The notes: generated from the sequence alone by a model not told the origin. DNA of 64,000 nucleotides from Seonamhaeicola maritimus (GCF_008056315.1 NZ_VRKQ01000021.1:62001-126000); one strand, 5' to 3'. Shown: positions 44,772 through 54,564, numbered from the stretch's first letter. Made by a program: numbers and translations.

Positions 44772-45227
44772 CTATTTCACTCTTACACTTTTTGGTACCA
44801 GTTTAGTATAATCACCATTATTTCTAATAACATCACGTACAATGGAAGATGCTATATAAGAAGTGTCTGCAGAGGTTAATAAGAATACCGTTTCAATAGG
44901 AGCTAGGTCTCTATTGGTATGAGCTATAGCCTTTTCAAACTCAAAATCTGCTGGGTTACGCAATCCTCTTAGAATAAATTCAACACCAATTTCTTTACAG
45001 AAGTCAACCGTTAACCCTTTATAGGTTACCACTTTTATTCTAGGCTCATCTTTAAATGCTTCTTCAATAAACTGTTTTCTTTCATCAAGAGAGAACATAT
45101 ACTTTTTGTCGGCATTAACACCAATGGCAACAATAACTTCATCAAACACAGTAACCCCACGTTTAATAATATCATAATGACCTAAAGTTAGAGGGTCAAA
45201 GGATCCCGGGAAAATAGCTCGTTTCAT
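44772..45227 (-). CDS. coaD: phosphopantetheine adenylyltransferase
   Basis: A 151-residue CoaD. FPGSFDPLTLGHYDIIKR carries the (H/T)xGH nucleotidyl-transferase motif, RGLRNPADFEFEKAIAHTNR is the pantetheine-side signature, and TSADTSYIASSIVRDVIRN is the second ATP loop. It makes dephospho-CoA from 4'-phosphopantetheine and ATP. It lies 18 bases downstream of ddl on the minus strand, in the same unit. Confidence 0.97.
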   Translation of the reverse strand: MKRAIFPGSFDPLTLGHYDIIKRGVTVFDEVIVAIGVNADKKYMFSLDERKQFIEEAFKDEPRIKVVTYKGLTVDFCKEIGVEFILRGLRNPADFEFEKAIAHTNRDLAPIETVFLLTSADTSYIASSIVRDVIRNNGDYTKLVPKSVRVK

Positions 45228-45245
45228 ATTATAAAAATAAGACTT

Positions 45246-46220
45246 TTATTTCAAAGCCTCCTGAATAGCATTATCAAATAGATCTGCTAACGAAATACCA
45301 GCTTCAGCAGCTTGTTGCGGTAAAATACTTTCTTTTGTTAATCCCGGAACGGTATTAACTTCTAACAAATGCGGGTCACCATCTTTGAAAATGTATTCAC
45401 TTCTTGAAAAACCAGTCATTTTTAAATTTTCATAAACTTTTTTAGCAACAATGTTCACTTTCTCTTCTTGTTCCTCACTAATTCGAGCGGGTGTTATTTC
45501 TTGAGATTTTCCTAAGTATTTAGCTTCGTAATCAAAGAAGTCATTTTCACTTACTATTTCAGTAATGGGCAATACTTTAGTTTCTCCTTTATAAGTTATT
45601 ACCCCAACAGAAACTTCGGTCCCATCTAAAAATTGTTCAATAATTATTTCATCATCTTCTTTAAAAGCAATATTTATAGCATTTTGTAAATCTTCCTTTT
45701 TATGAACTTTGGTTACTCCAAAACTACTTCCGGCTTTATTAGCCTTTACAAAACATGGTAATCCTACTTTTTCAATAATAGAGTTCTCATTAATAGCATC
45801 TCCTAAATTCAAATAATAAGATTCGGCCGTTTTAATTCCGTAAGGTTTTAAAATGCTTAAACAATCTCTCTTGTTAAAAGTTACGGCTGCCTGATACATG
45901 GGGCAACTGCTATGTGGAATACCCAGTAATTCAAAATAAGCTTGCATAAAACCATCTTCACCTGGAGAGCCATGAATAGCATTAAAAACACAATCAAAAG
46001 TGATGGATTCATTGTTGATATTAACGCTAAAATTGTTTTTGTCTATTGGAAATTCAGCATCATTTTCATCAACATAAACCCATTTATCTTTAAAAATATG
46101 AACACGATATGCGTTATATTTTGAGAAATCTAAGGTTTCAAAAACTACATTACCGCTTTTTAGTGAAATTTGATATTCGCTGGAATAGCCTCCCATGATA
46201 ATGGCTATATTCTTCTTCAT
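45246..46220 (-). CDS. ddl: D-alanine--D-alanine ligase
   Basis: A 324-residue ATP-grasp ligase. MGGYSSEYQISLKSG, the GSPGEDGFMQAYFELLGIPH block that binds D-alanine, GLPCFVKANKAGSSFGVTKV (ATP-binding Lys) and FSRSEYIFKDGDPHLLEVNTVP with the metal-binding Glu and Asn are all present. It makes the D-Ala-D-Ala dipeptide for peptidoglycan. Divergently transcribed from the PASTA gene. Confidence 0.96.
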   Translation of the reverse strand: MKKNIAIIMGGYSSEYQISLKSGNVVFETLDFSKYNAYRVHIFKDKWVYVDENDAEFPIDKNNFSVNINNESITFDCVFNAIHGSPGEDGFMQAYFELLGIPHSSCPMYQAAVTFNKRDCLSILKPYGIKTAESYYLNLGDAINENSIIEKVGLPCFVKANKAGSSFGVTKVHKKEDLQNAINIAFKEDDEIIIEQFLDGTEVSVGVITYKGETKVLPITEIVSENDFFDYEAKYLGKSQEITPARISEEQEEKVNIVAKKVYENLKMTGFSRSEYIFKDGDPHLLEVNTVPGLTKESILPQQAAEAGISLADLFDNAIQEALK

Positions 46221-46333
46221 TAAAACTGAATTATTATTTTTTATAAATCTAAAAGTCTACAATAAAACGTATTTATTATAAGTTAAGCTAAAATATCATA
46301 TAAATTGCAAAAGTAAAAGCAGTTCTGTTTTTA

Positions 46334-46341
46334 TATATTTG
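46334..46341 (+). promoter_or_regulatory. candidate -7 box TATATTTG for the PASTA-rluD unit
   Basis: TATATTTG followed by C matches the -7 consensus, 19 bases before the ATG at 46361. A TTG lies 26 bases upstream, a little beyond the usual spacing. Confidence 0.4.
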
Positions 46342-46360
46342 CCAAATAGAAAATTTACCT

Positions 46361-46921
46361 ATGAGCATTATCAAATTCCTGATTAGTAAAGCATTTTTTA
46401 AACAAATTTTTTTAGCTATTGTTGCTATTTTTGTATTGTGTTTTATTGTGTTAAAATGGTTGAGCGGTTACACGAATCATGGCGATTTTGAAACCGTACC
46501 AGACTTAAAAGGAAAATCTATTAGTGTAGCTGAAATAGAATTAGATGAGAATAATTTGGTGATGCAAATTCAAGATTCGGCTAATTTCAATCCTAATTAT
46601 CCAAAGTTTGCGGTGATAGAGCAGGAGCCATTAGCTGGGACTCAAGTAAAGGAGAATAGAAAAATATACTTAACACTTAATCCCTCTGGTTACAGAAAAG
46701 TAGAAGTTCCAGATTTAAGAGAGCGTACTTTTAGACAAGCAAAACCAAATTTAGAAGCACTAGAATTTAAGGTTGGTAAAATAACTTATGAAGATAATAT
46801 TGGTAAAGATTTGGTATTAAAAATGTACCATAAAGGTAAACTGCTGCAATCTGGTGATAAGCTTCCAAAAACTTCTGTGATAGATTTAGTGCTTGGTAAC
46901 GGTAATCGCCCAAGAAAATAA
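46361..46921 (+). CDS. membrane-anchored protein with PASTA domains
   Basis: A 186-residue protein with one N-terminal transmembrane segment (about 14-33) and two PASTA domains facing the periplasm, starting at ETVPDLKGKSISVAEIELDE and KVEVPDLRERTFRQAKPNLE, each ending in a strand such as KIYLTLNPSG or VIDLVLGNG. PASTA domains bind peptidoglycan fragments. Its position between ddl and rluD is conserved in Bacteroidota as I recall. There is no kinase or transpeptidase domain, so it is a stand-alone sensor or scaffold. Confidence 0.9.
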   Translation: MSIIKFLISKAFFKQIFLAIVAIFVLCFIVLKWLSGYTNHGDFETVPDLKGKSISVAEIELDENNLVMQIQDSANFNPNYPKFAVIEQEPLAGTQVKENRKIYLTLNPSGYRKVEVPDLRERTFRQAKPNLEALEFKVGKITYEDNIGKDLVLKMYHKGKLLQSGDKLPKTSVIDLVLGNGNRPRK

Positions 46922-46935
46922 TTTTCTTTTTTTTA

Positions 46936-47970
46936 ATGGACGACTACACACCACAATTACCAGAGGAAGATAATCTGTATGAACATCATGCACTAACTGT
47001 TGGTAAGGGGCAAGCGCCTTTACGGATAGATAAATATTTGTTGAATTTTATTGAAAATGTAAATAGAAGTAAGATTCAATCTGCGGCTAAAGATGGGGGA
47101 CTTTTTGTAAATGACACACCTGTAAAAGCTAGTTATAAAGTAAGACCAGATGATAAAATTAGGGTGATGTTTACGCATCCTACTTATGAAGCCTTATTGG
47201 TTGGTGAAGATATTCCTATTGACGTAGTTTATGAGGATGAAGAGCTTCTTGTTGTAAATAAATCGTCAGGTATGGTGGTTCATCCAGGTCATGGGAATTA
47301 TTCGGGCACTTTAATAAATGCCTTAATTCATAGGTTTGATAATTTACCAAACAACTCTAGTGATCGACCAGGTTTAGTACATAGAATAGATAAAGATACC
47401 AGCGGACTTTTAGTGGTTGCAAAAACTGAGGATGCCATGAATCATTTATCGGCTCAATTTGCAGCAAAAACAAGCGAAAGAGAATATGTTGCATTAGTTT
47501 GGGGCAATGTTGAAGAAGATGAAGGAACCGTTGAAGGAAATATTGGTAGACACCCAAAAAACAGATTACAGAATACTGTTTTTCTAGATGATGAAGCTGA
47601 AAAAGGGAAGCCTGCAGTAACGCATTACAAAGTGTTAGAACGTTTAGGTTATGTTACTTTAATATCTTGTAAATTAGAAACCGGTCGCACACATCAGATA
47701 CGTGTGCATATGAAACACATAGGGCATACTTTGTTTAATGATGAGCGTTATGGAGGTGAAAAGATTTTAAAAGGAACTACGTTTACTAAATACAAACAGT
47801 TTGTAGACAACTGTTTTAAAATATTGCCTCGTCAAGCTTTACATGCCAAAACACTTGGGTTTGAGCATCCAAAAACAGGTGAGTTTATGCGATTTACTTC
47901 TGAAATCCCTGAAGATATAGAACAGTGTATTGAAAAGTGGCGCGGGTATTCTAAACATCAAGATATGTAA
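46936..47970 (+). CDS. rluD: RluA-family 23S rRNA pseudouridine synthase, RluD-like
   Basis: A 344-residue enzyme with an N-terminal S4 RNA-binding domain (about 28-75) and the catalytic domain with the active-site Asp in RIDKDTSGLLVVAKT. Further signatures are NKSSGMVVHPGHGNYSGTLI and LETGRTHQIRVHMKHIGH. RluD modifies helix 69 of 23S rRNA; the assignment to RluD rather than RluC or RluB is by overall arrangement and is moderately sure. It starts 14 bases after the PASTA stop. Confidence 0.88.
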   Translation: MDDYTPQLPEEDNLYEHHALTVGKGQAPLRIDKYLLNFIENVNRSKIQSAAKDGGLFVNDTPVKASYKVRPDDKIRVMFTHPTYEALLVGEDIPIDVVYEDEELLVVNKSSGMVVHPGHGNYSGTLINALIHRFDNLPNNSSDRPGLVHRIDKDTSGLLVVAKTEDAMNHLSAQFAAKTSEREYVALVWGNVEEDEGTVEGNIGRHPKNRLQNTVFLDDEAEKGKPAVTHYKVLERLGYVTLISCKLETGRTHQIRVHMKHIGHTLFNDERYGGEKILKGTTFTKYKQFVDNCFKILPRQALHAKTLGFEHPKTGEFMRFTSEIPEDIEQCIEKWRGYSKHQDM

Positions 47971-47993
47971 TTGGGTTGAATATAATGAGTCCA

Positions 47994-50066
47994 TTAACTT
48001 GAAATTAATTTTATTGAAGTCTTCATTCCTTTTTCTTCAATTTTATTTGGAGGTTTAATGGAGAATAATGTTGTGTTTTCTTTTATTTCTGAATTGTTTT
48101 GACCTTTAACTACGTATTTCCCAGTTATTTCAAATTCTAATGTTTTTTGTTCTTGAGTTGGGTCTACAACCTCTACTATCCAACCGTTTATTGTTTGAGT
48201 TAAGCTTAGTAGGCACGAGTTTTTAATTTTTAATTTTTGCGAGTTGTCAATACCTATTTCACAGGGTTTAAAAGCGCTTATTACAATGGTTTTAATATGG
48301 TTAAACTTTATGGCATGAACTTCTTTTTTGAGGGCTAAAATTTCACCCAATTCGTTTATATTAACTTTCTTTATATTTTCTTTTGGGATGCCTACGACAC
48401 TTACGTAAGCATATTTTTCATTTTTAGGATTTATACCATGGCTAACTTCTAAATCAAAAATGTTTTTAGATATTAAACTATCACTGTGCCATGTTAATAT
48501 TTTTTTCCAGGTGCCAGTTTGTGCCTCTTGCTTAACATTTAGTTTTTGATGCCTTAAACTTATATAGGCAATACTGTCATGCCAAACAGATGTGATTTCG
48601 CCTTCGTTTTTTAAAACATGAATATCACCTTTCTTATAACACTGATTAATTGTTGTTACTACTTCAAAATTTCTATTAGTTTTAATCCCTGAACCTAATG
48701 CGTAAACTTTATTATTTATAAAGAAGTAAGATTTGTTAGCTTTTAAGTTATCTCTTCTATATTTAAACGCTGTTATTCCAACCGTTTTACCGTTTAATCC
48801 ACCAGAAAAATGGGAGTTGTTTCTATATCCATCCCAAGTTAGTACTGGTAGTTTAGCCGTATCTTGTACTGTGGTAGTACCAGGTAATTTTTTCCAATTC
48901 CATACAGGATAAATTTCATGATATTCATCACCATTTCTATAAATAAGATTGGTGCCATCTCCTAAATAATATCCCATCTGGTTTTCCCCATTACCAGCTT
49001 CTGCACCAATAATACGTTTGGAAGACATACGTACTGGGGAGAAAAATGTATCGGTTCGATATAAACTATAGTCAGAATTTCGGAAATGAACATATTCATT
49101 CGGAGCAGATGTTGGATTAATTTGGGTGTCAAATTGATTAAAAATATGTTCAAGATTTTTATATAACTCATATTTGGCAATAGGACCTCGGTATTTTTCA
49201 CCGTTTACTTTCTCAGGAAATATTTGTCTGCCAGTTGCTAGAATCTCATACTTGCCCTTGTAAACTACCTTTTGCTGGCCTTCAAACATTAAATTACGCA
49301 TGAGGTCTACTTTTTCTTTAGAAAATGCAATTTCTGTTTTATTAAAAATAAACATCCATTTTATGATGTCTTCTACTAGATGTAAACCATAGTTTCCAAA
49401 CTGGGGTTGCGGACCATGTTGATGAAAAGAAAAATCTGGCTGGATGCCCTCTTCATAGGGTTTTGATGGAACCATAACAGATTTAATGGTGTTTGCAGCG
49501 GTTTTTAATAGTTTGGTGTTACCCCTTAGCAATTCACGCATAAATACGTTTCCACTTAACCATATTTTATTTTGTCCGGTCATGTGTATTCTGGATTTAT
49601 CCATCACCTTTAAGGATTTTGTCATAGTAGAATCAGGGATGATGGACTCGCAAATAATAAGTGTTGGTCCTAAACTTTGTGGTATTCCTATTTCCTGATT
49701 CCACCAATTATCGCTATAAAAATTATTGAAACTCCAGTAGTTTAATCCACCAATAATTATTTCAGCCATTTCATCAGATTGGTAGTATTTGCTATTCTCA
49801 TTTTTATAAGTTTTTGCTAACGTAATTAACCGTTTTAAGTGTGTACGTGGTTTCCAATTACTTCTTCTGTGCATATTGTAATCTATATCAGCAAAAGAAA
49901 AATCGCTAGTTATGAGTTGTAATAACTGTTGAACTTCAACATCATTTACCTCTTCTAGTAAATAGAAATCTGTAAAATTTATTTTGAGTTTGTCAAAGTC
50001 AAGGGCATAAGTGACATGATAAAAGAATATTAATGTAAGAACTAGCGCGTATTTATAGATTTTCAT
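47994..50066 (-). CDS. polysaccharide lyase family 8 enzyme (chondroitin/hyaluronate lyase-like)
   Basis: A 690-residue exported protein (signal peptide KYALVLTLIFFYHVTYA). The helical N-terminal domain carries NWWNQEIGIPQSLGPTLIIC and TGQNKIWLSGNV, and the catalytic residues fit Flavobacterium (Pedobacter) heparinum chondroitinase AC with constant spacing: H217 and Y226 in FHQHGPQPQFGNYG, R280 in LATGRQIFP, and E361 in AGNGENQMG. A beta-sandwich C-terminal half follows. It cleaves uronic-acid-containing polysaccharides by beta-elimination; chondroitin, hyaluronan or xanthan are possible substrates. It is convergent with rluD, without a nearby SusC/SusD pair. Confidence 0.88.
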   Translation of the reverse strand: MKIYKYALVLTLIFFYHVTYALDFDKLKINFTDFYLLEEVNDVEVQQLLQLITSDFSFADIDYNMHRRSNWKPRTHLKRLITLAKTYKNENSKYYQSDEMAEIIIGGLNYWSFNNFYSDNWWNQEIGIPQSLGPTLIICESIIPDSTMTKSLKVMDKSRIHMTGQNKIWLSGNVFMRELLRGNTKLLKTAANTIKSVMVPSKPYEEGIQPDFSFHQHGPQPQFGNYGLHLVEDIIKWMFIFNKTEIAFSKEKVDLMRNLMFEGQQKVVYKGKYEILATGRQIFPEKVNGEKYRGPIAKYELYKNLEHIFNQFDTQINPTSAPNEYVHFRNSDYSLYRTDTFFSPVRMSSKRIIGAEAGNGENQMGYYLGDGTNLIYRNGDEYHEIYPVWNWKKLPGTTTVQDTAKLPVLTWDGYRNNSHFSGGLNGKTVGITAFKYRRDNLKANKSYFFINNKVYALGSGIKTNRNFEVVTTINQCYKKGDIHVLKNEGEITSVWHDSIAYISLRHQKLNVKQEAQTGTWKKILTWHSDSLISKNIFDLEVSHGINPKNEKYAYVSVVGIPKENIKKVNINELGEILALKKEVHAIKFNHIKTIVISAFKPCEIGIDNSQKLKIKNSCLLSLTQTINGWIVEVVDPTQEQKTLEFEITGKYVVKGQNNSEIKENTTLFSIKPPNKIEEKGMKTSIKLISS

Positions 50067-50199
50067 TTAGAATTCTTTATTTGATTATATTACGATATAA
50101 TTTTGTTGATAAAAGTATTATTAAATTTTTTTAGCTCTAAAAATATCTTTTATAAATCAATGACTAATTGTAACTTTGAGATATTAATATAATGATTAA

Positions 50200-50958
50200 A
50201 TGAAACTAGTTTTATCGCCAGCCAAGTCGCTTAATTTTGAAAGTGAATTGCCCACAACTTTGAATACTGAGGCCTGTTTTTTAAAACAATCCGAACGTTT
50301 AAATAAACTACTAAAAAAGAAATCTGCCAGAAGTTTATCTAAACTCATGAATATTTCTGATGCTTTGGGGCAATTAAATTATGAACGTAATCAAGAGTGG
50401 AGTATACCGTTTACTGCTGATAACTCTAGACCGGCTGTATATGCTTTTAGCGGTGATGTTTATAGAGGACTAGATGCTTATTCTATTCCGCAAGATAAAT
50501 TAGATAAACTTCAAGATACGGTGCGCATCATTTCTGGGCTTTACGGTATCTTAAAACCAACCGATTTGATTCAACCTTACCGATTGGAAATGGGAACTAA
50601 ATTCCCGGTTGGCAAAAATAAAAACCTTTATGAATTTTGGAAAAAAACCATTACCACGGCTTTAAATGTTGAGTTGGAAGACGATGAGTTATTTCTTAAT
50701 CTTGCCAGTAATGAGTATTTTAAAGCTATTGATGTCAAGGCTTTAAAAGTACCTGTTATAACAGCCAATTTTAAAGATTTTAAAAATGGTGAATATAAAA
50801 TGATTTCATTTTTTGCTAAAGCAGCACGAGGTATGATGGCAAGATATATTGTTGATACCAATGCCACAACAATTGATGATCTTAAAGGTTTCAATTATGA
50901 AGGTTATGGTTACAGTGAAGAAATGTCGTCTAATAAAGAATTGGTTTTTATAAGATAG
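50200..50958 (+). CDS. yaaA: YaaA-family peroxide stress protein
   Basis: A 252-residue YaaA/DUF328 protein. LSPAKSLNFESELPT at the start, AVYAFSGDVYRGLDAY and GLYGILKPTDLIQPYRLEMG are the family motifs, followed by LNLASNEYFKAID and AKAARGMMARYIVDTNA. In E. coli YaaA lowers intracellular iron damage under hydrogen peroxide; biochemistry is only partly known. It is followed three bases later by the TPR gene. Confidence 0.94.
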   Translation: MKLVLSPAKSLNFESELPTTLNTEACFLKQSERLNKLLKKKSARSLSKLMNISDALGQLNYERNQEWSIPFTADNSRPAVYAFSGDVYRGLDAYSIPQDKLDKLQDTVRIISGLYGILKPTDLIQPYRLEMGTKFPVGKNKNLYEFWKKTITTALNVELEDDELFLNLASNEYFKAIDVKALKVPVITANFKDFKNGEYKMISFFAKAARGMMARYIVDTNATTIDDLKGFNYEGYGYSEEMSSNKELVFIR

Positions 50959-50961
50959 TCT

Positions 50962-51684
50962 ATGTGGTACTACGCTATTCTATTACTACAAGGTTATTGT
51001 ATTTACCATATGATTAAATACAGAAACCCTTATTACTGGATATTTTTGATTTTATTTTTACCGGTTATTGGTTCCATAATATATTTAGTTACTCAAGTTT
51101 ATAACAAACGTGATGCTGAAAAAATCACTAGTGAGATTACACATATAATTAACCCCACTAAAAAAATAAAAGACTTAGAAAAACAACTTGAGTTTTCAGA
51201 ATCCTATCAAAACCTTGTTAATTTGGCTGATGCTTATTTGGAGATTGGTGATAATCAAAATGCAATTAAACATTATAAAGAAGCTTTAGATGGAAATTTT
51301 CAAAACGATTTCTATGTTATTAAGAATATGATTGAAGCGTTTAATAATTCCGAAGATTACAAAAGTATTTTAGAATATGCGGAAAGTATAAAAACACATT
51401 CCGAATTTAAAAAGTCCAGAGCTCAATTTATTTACGGTTTGGCTCTTGAAAAAGAGGGTAAACTTGATGAAGCTGAAGAGAATTTAAAATGTATAGATGT
51501 GCGTTTTTCGTTTTATAATGAGCGTTTGGTGTACGCAAAGTTTTTATTGAGTAGAAACAAAAGAGAGAAGGCTAAAGATATTTTAGAGTCTATATCTTCA
51601 GAATCACAACATATGACAAAGCCCAATAAACGGCTTTATAGGCTCACAATAGCAGAGGTAGAGAAAATTTTACAAACAATCTAG
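50962..51684 (+). CDS. TPR protein with N-terminal membrane helices (PLDc_N-like)
   Basis: A 240-residue protein. The first 50 residues contain two short hydrophobic segments (YAILLLQGYCIYHMI and YYWIFLILFLPVIGSIIYLV), an arrangement like the phospholipase D nuclease N-terminal domain. After a linker (about 55-75) come TPR-like units: NLVNLADAYLEIGDNQNAIK, AIKHYKEALDGNFQND and FIYGLALEKEGKLDEAEENL. It is cotranscribed with yaaA, since only three bases separate them. Confidence 0.83.
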   Translation: MWYYAILLLQGYCIYHMIKYRNPYYWIFLILFLPVIGSIIYLVTQVYNKRDAEKITSEITHIINPTKKIKDLEKQLEFSESYQNLVNLADAYLEIGDNQNAIKHYKEALDGNFQNDFYVIKNMIEAFNNSEDYKSILEYAESIKTHSEFKKSRAQFIYGLALEKEGKLDEAEENLKCIDVRFSFYNERLVYAKFLLSRNKREKAKDILESISSESQHMTKPNKRLYRLTIAEVEKILQTI

Positions 51685-51685
51685 T

Positions 51686-51829
51686 TTATTCAACTTTTGC
51701 CTTTCCCTTTTTAGTTTTAGCCTTCGCTTTTTTAGCCAATGCTTTAATTTTCTTCTTTCTTGGACGTCTTACACCATAAGTTCCGTTAGTAATCTTACCT
51801 CTTTTGGATTTTTTATCACCTTTTCCCAT
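51686..51829 (-). CDS. 30S ribosomal protein THX-family protein
   Basis: A 47-residue very basic protein. MGKGDKKSKRGKITNGTYGV followed by RRPRKKKIK is the THX signature (GKGDKxSxRGKxxxGxxGxxRP), and the tail is almost all Lys and Ala. The family binds 30S near the head of the small subunit and is known from Thermus and many Bacteroidota. It lies two bases after the TPR gene's stop, convergent, and would be missed by length cut-offs. Confidence 0.93.
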   Translation of the reverse strand: MGKGDKKSKRGKITNGTYGVRRPRKKKIKALAKKAKAKTKKGKAKVE

Positions 51830-51933
51830 AATTATTTGATATCCATTAAGATAACACTTTTTTTTCAGTTTTAGTCAAGTTATTGTCTAGGTTTTGTATA
51901 TAAAAATATGATTCATATATGATTAATATCATG

Positions 51934-51941
51934 TAAATTTG
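51934..51941 (+). promoter_or_regulatory. candidate -7 box TAAATTTG for the GH2 gene
   Basis: TAAATTTG is a consensus -7 box 43 bases before the ATG at 51985. No TTG at the proper -33 distance was found, so an activator may be needed. Confidence 0.4.
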
Positions 51942-51984
51942 TACTCAAGAACTTTAATTTTAATACGTTAAAAAAATAGAACAA

Positions 51985-54510
51985 ATGAAAGTGTTAATTA
52001 AACTAAGATTAAGCCTGATATTGTCATTTATGGCGTTCATGACATTTGGTCAACCCAACACTGTAATTTCCCATGAAGAAAACAGTCAGTTGGTTCGGGA
52101 TTTAAGTGGTGTAAAATGGACTATGAAAATGATGCTTCCGGGTGAAGGGGTTAAAAAAGGCTTGCCAAAATTACCACCAGAAGATATTGAAACTCATGTT
52201 TGGAACCATGCTACAGTACCTGGAGATGTTTACACAGATTTATGGAAAGCAGGAGTAATTGAAGATCCTTATTTTGGTAGAAATAGTGTTAAGGCTCAAT
52301 GGGTTCAGCAATATGAATGGTGGTACTCATATCAATTTAATGTTACAGAGCCTGTAGATAATAAAGTGGTTAAAATTGTATTTGAAGGTGTAGACTATGC
52401 TTGTGATGTTTGGCTTAATGGACATTATTTAGGAAGACATGAAGGAGCTTTTTCAGGTTTTTCATTTGATGTAACCGACTATTTACGAATTGCTAAAAAA
52501 CGATTGCCTAGTACTAATATGCTTATGATTAAGTTAGACCCTCCACCAAGTGTAAATGCTTTGGTAGCTGGTAAAAAAACACCATGGTTTGGTGATTATT
52601 GGAGAGATTTGGCGCCTTTCGGAATTCATAGAAAAGTTAAGATGGTATCTTCTGGAAAAGTGCGTTTTGAAGATGTGTATGCCAATACCTCAATCAAGGA
52701 AGATGGTACAGCTAATGTAAAATTGGAATTAACTGTAGAAAATACGGAAGCGAAAACAAAAACCATGAATTTTATTGCTACTATTGAGGGCAAAAACTTT
52801 AATTCTGATGTAAAGACCGTTAAATTTTCTGCAGTTGTAAAACCAGGTAATAATAAAATTAATCATGATATTCTAATAGAAGATCCTCAGTTATGGTGGA
52901 CATGGGATATGGGGAAACCTAATTTGTATAAGGCTAGAATTTCACTAAAGGACGGTGAGATTAACCAAGATTTTAATGAAACCACATTTGGTATAAGAGA
53001 GGTGACTTCTAAATGGAATCCAGGGTTTGTAAAAGATGTAGATGTAAGTTTTCCAAGGTCTACCTACATAAATGGAAAATTTCACTTTATACGTTCAGCT
53101 TGTTGGGGTGGTCCACCAGACATATTTGTTGGTAGAACCAATATTGGTGAATACAAGAAACTGATTAAAATGGCAAAAGAAGCCAATATGAATAATATTA
53201 GAATATTTGGTTGGCATCCACCAGAAATACCAGAATTCTATCAATACTGTGATGAAATGGGTATTACTGTTTGGCAAGATATCATTCCGCTAGGAACGGG
53301 TAATATTCCAAATGATGAAAAAGTACTTGCCGAAATTTTTAATGAAGGAGTAAGAGTAGTTAAAGAACGCAGGAACCATCCGTCGTTAATTATGATGGAA
53401 GGTGGGGAAGAAATGATGCTCAGAACACGTGACCCCCACTTTGGACGTGCATTTTTAGAGCGCTTAGGCGATTCATTACAAGCCTATGCTAATTTACCTT
53501 ATGTTCCAGATTCCCCATTAACTTGTGAAGTGTCTCAGGAAGCTGGCTTTAAACCAAAAGAAGCAAAACATGCTCTTAGATATTTTTATGGAATGGGAAC
53601 ATTTTTACACGAAGATTGGTTGCAAACACTTGAATACCCAATTATACCTGAATTTGCTATCACTTCAGTACCTTCAGTAAAGAGTTTAAAGAAATTTATT
53701 CCAGAAGATGAATTGTGGACACCTGGGTTAAGCTGGGGGCATCACTGGGCAGACTTAGTTCGTTTACGCATGCAAAACTGGGATGTTTTTGGCGATGAAA
53801 TGACGGGCTCTTTAGAGGAATTTGTGAATGCTTCACAAGATACCCAGGGAATCATATTCCAAAATGGTATTGAGTATTTTAGAAGACAAAAACCAAACTT
53901 AAGTGGTATAGCCCTGTGTCATTTTATTACTTATTGGCCAGATATGAAATGGGGTATTATAGATAACTACCAAGAACCAAAGCGTTCTTATGATTTTGTA
54001 AAAAAGGCCTACCAACCTTTATTGGTTAATCTTGGGTTTAAAAAACGAAGATGGTCTCAAGAAGAACCTTTTATTGGTGAATTATGGGTTATTAATGATC
54101 TGTTTAAAGATTATGAAGGTTGTAAAGCAAGTATTGTATTTAAGGATGATAATGGTAAAAAACTAAAATCACAAACCTTTAAAATTGGTACTGTAAAAGG
54201 GGATAGTGCTTTGAAATTTGAAGATATCTCTGTTGATGTCTTAGGTAAGGTAGAAAAGCGCTTTTTTGTAGAGTTAGAGTTAACAGATACTTCAGGTAAA
54301 GTGGTTTCTAAAAACGACTATTTCTTTTTAATTGGCAACCAAAAAGAAGCCACTAAAAAGTTTCAAGCATGGAGAGATGAGCGCCATAAATTAGAGGCCA
54401 AATATGGTTATCCAAACTACTATCGTTTCTATGATGACTTTACGGGAGGTGAAGGCAAGAGTTATCAAAGCGGAACTCAAATACCAAGAGCCAGAGGATT
54501 TGGGGAATAA
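51985..54510 (+). CDS. glycoside hydrolase family 2 protein (beta-mannosidase/exo-glucosaminidase-like)
   Basis: An 841-residue exported enzyme (signal peptide LRLSLILSFMAFMTFG). Domain order: sugar-binding jelly-roll (about 30-225, with EGVDYACDVWLNGHYLGRHE), immunoglobulin-like domain (226-340), TIM barrel (341-650, with NMNNIRIFGWHPPEIPEFYQ and CDEMGITVWQDIIPLG), then C-terminal beta domains. The usual acid/base motif N-E occurs here as MMEGGEE (residues 471-476), with Gly in place of Asn before the acid/base Glu. A nucleophile candidate lies in YPIIPEFAITSVPS. The substrate is therefore uncertain; mannose- or glucosamine-terminated glycans are the family standard. Confidence 0.85.
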   Translation: MKVLIKLRLSLILSFMAFMTFGQPNTVISHEENSQLVRDLSGVKWTMKMMLPGEGVKKGLPKLPPEDIETHVWNHATVPGDVYTDLWKAGVIEDPYFGRNSVKAQWVQQYEWWYSYQFNVTEPVDNKVVKIVFEGVDYACDVWLNGHYLGRHEGAFSGFSFDVTDYLRIAKKRLPSTNMLMIKLDPPPSVNALVAGKKTPWFGDYWRDLAPFGIHRKVKMVSSGKVRFEDVYANTSIKEDGTANVKLELTVENTEAKTKTMNFIATIEGKNFNSDVKTVKFSAVVKPGNNKINHDILIEDPQLWWTWDMGKPNLYKARISLKDGEINQDFNETTFGIREVTSKWNPGFVKDVDVSFPRSTYINGKFHFIRSACWGGPPDIFVGRTNIGEYKKLIKMAKEANMNNIRIFGWHPPEIPEFYQYCDEMGITVWQDIIPLGTGNIPNDEKVLAEIFNEGVRVVKERRNHPSLIMMEGGEEMMLRTRDPHFGRAFLERLGDSLQAYANLPYVPDSPLTCEVSQEAGFKPKEAKHALRYFYGMGTFLHEDWLQTLEYPIIPEFAITSVPSVKSLKKFIPEDELWTPGLSWGHHWADLVRLRMQNWDVFGDEMTGSLEEFVNASQDTQGIIFQNGIEYFRRQKPNLSGIALCHFITYWPDMKWGIIDNYQEPKRSYDFVKKAYQPLLVNLGFKKRRWSQEEPFIGELWVINDLFKDYEGCKASIVFKDDNGKKLKSQTFKIGTVKGDSALKFEDISVDVLGKVEKRFFVELELTDTSGKVVSKNDYFFLIGNQKEATKKFQAWRDERHKLEAKYGYPNYYRFYDDFTGGEGKSYQSGTQIPRARGFGE

Positions 54511-54532
54511 TTTTATAAATTTACATGTATAT

Positions 54533-54564
54533 AAAAAAGCAGTGTAATTCTACACTGCTTTTTT
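54533..54564 (+). terminator. intrinsic terminator after the GH2 gene
   Basis: AAAAAAGCAGTGTA pairs with TACACTGCTTTTTT around loop ATTC, with a T tail, 22 bases after the stop codon. Confidence 0.9.
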
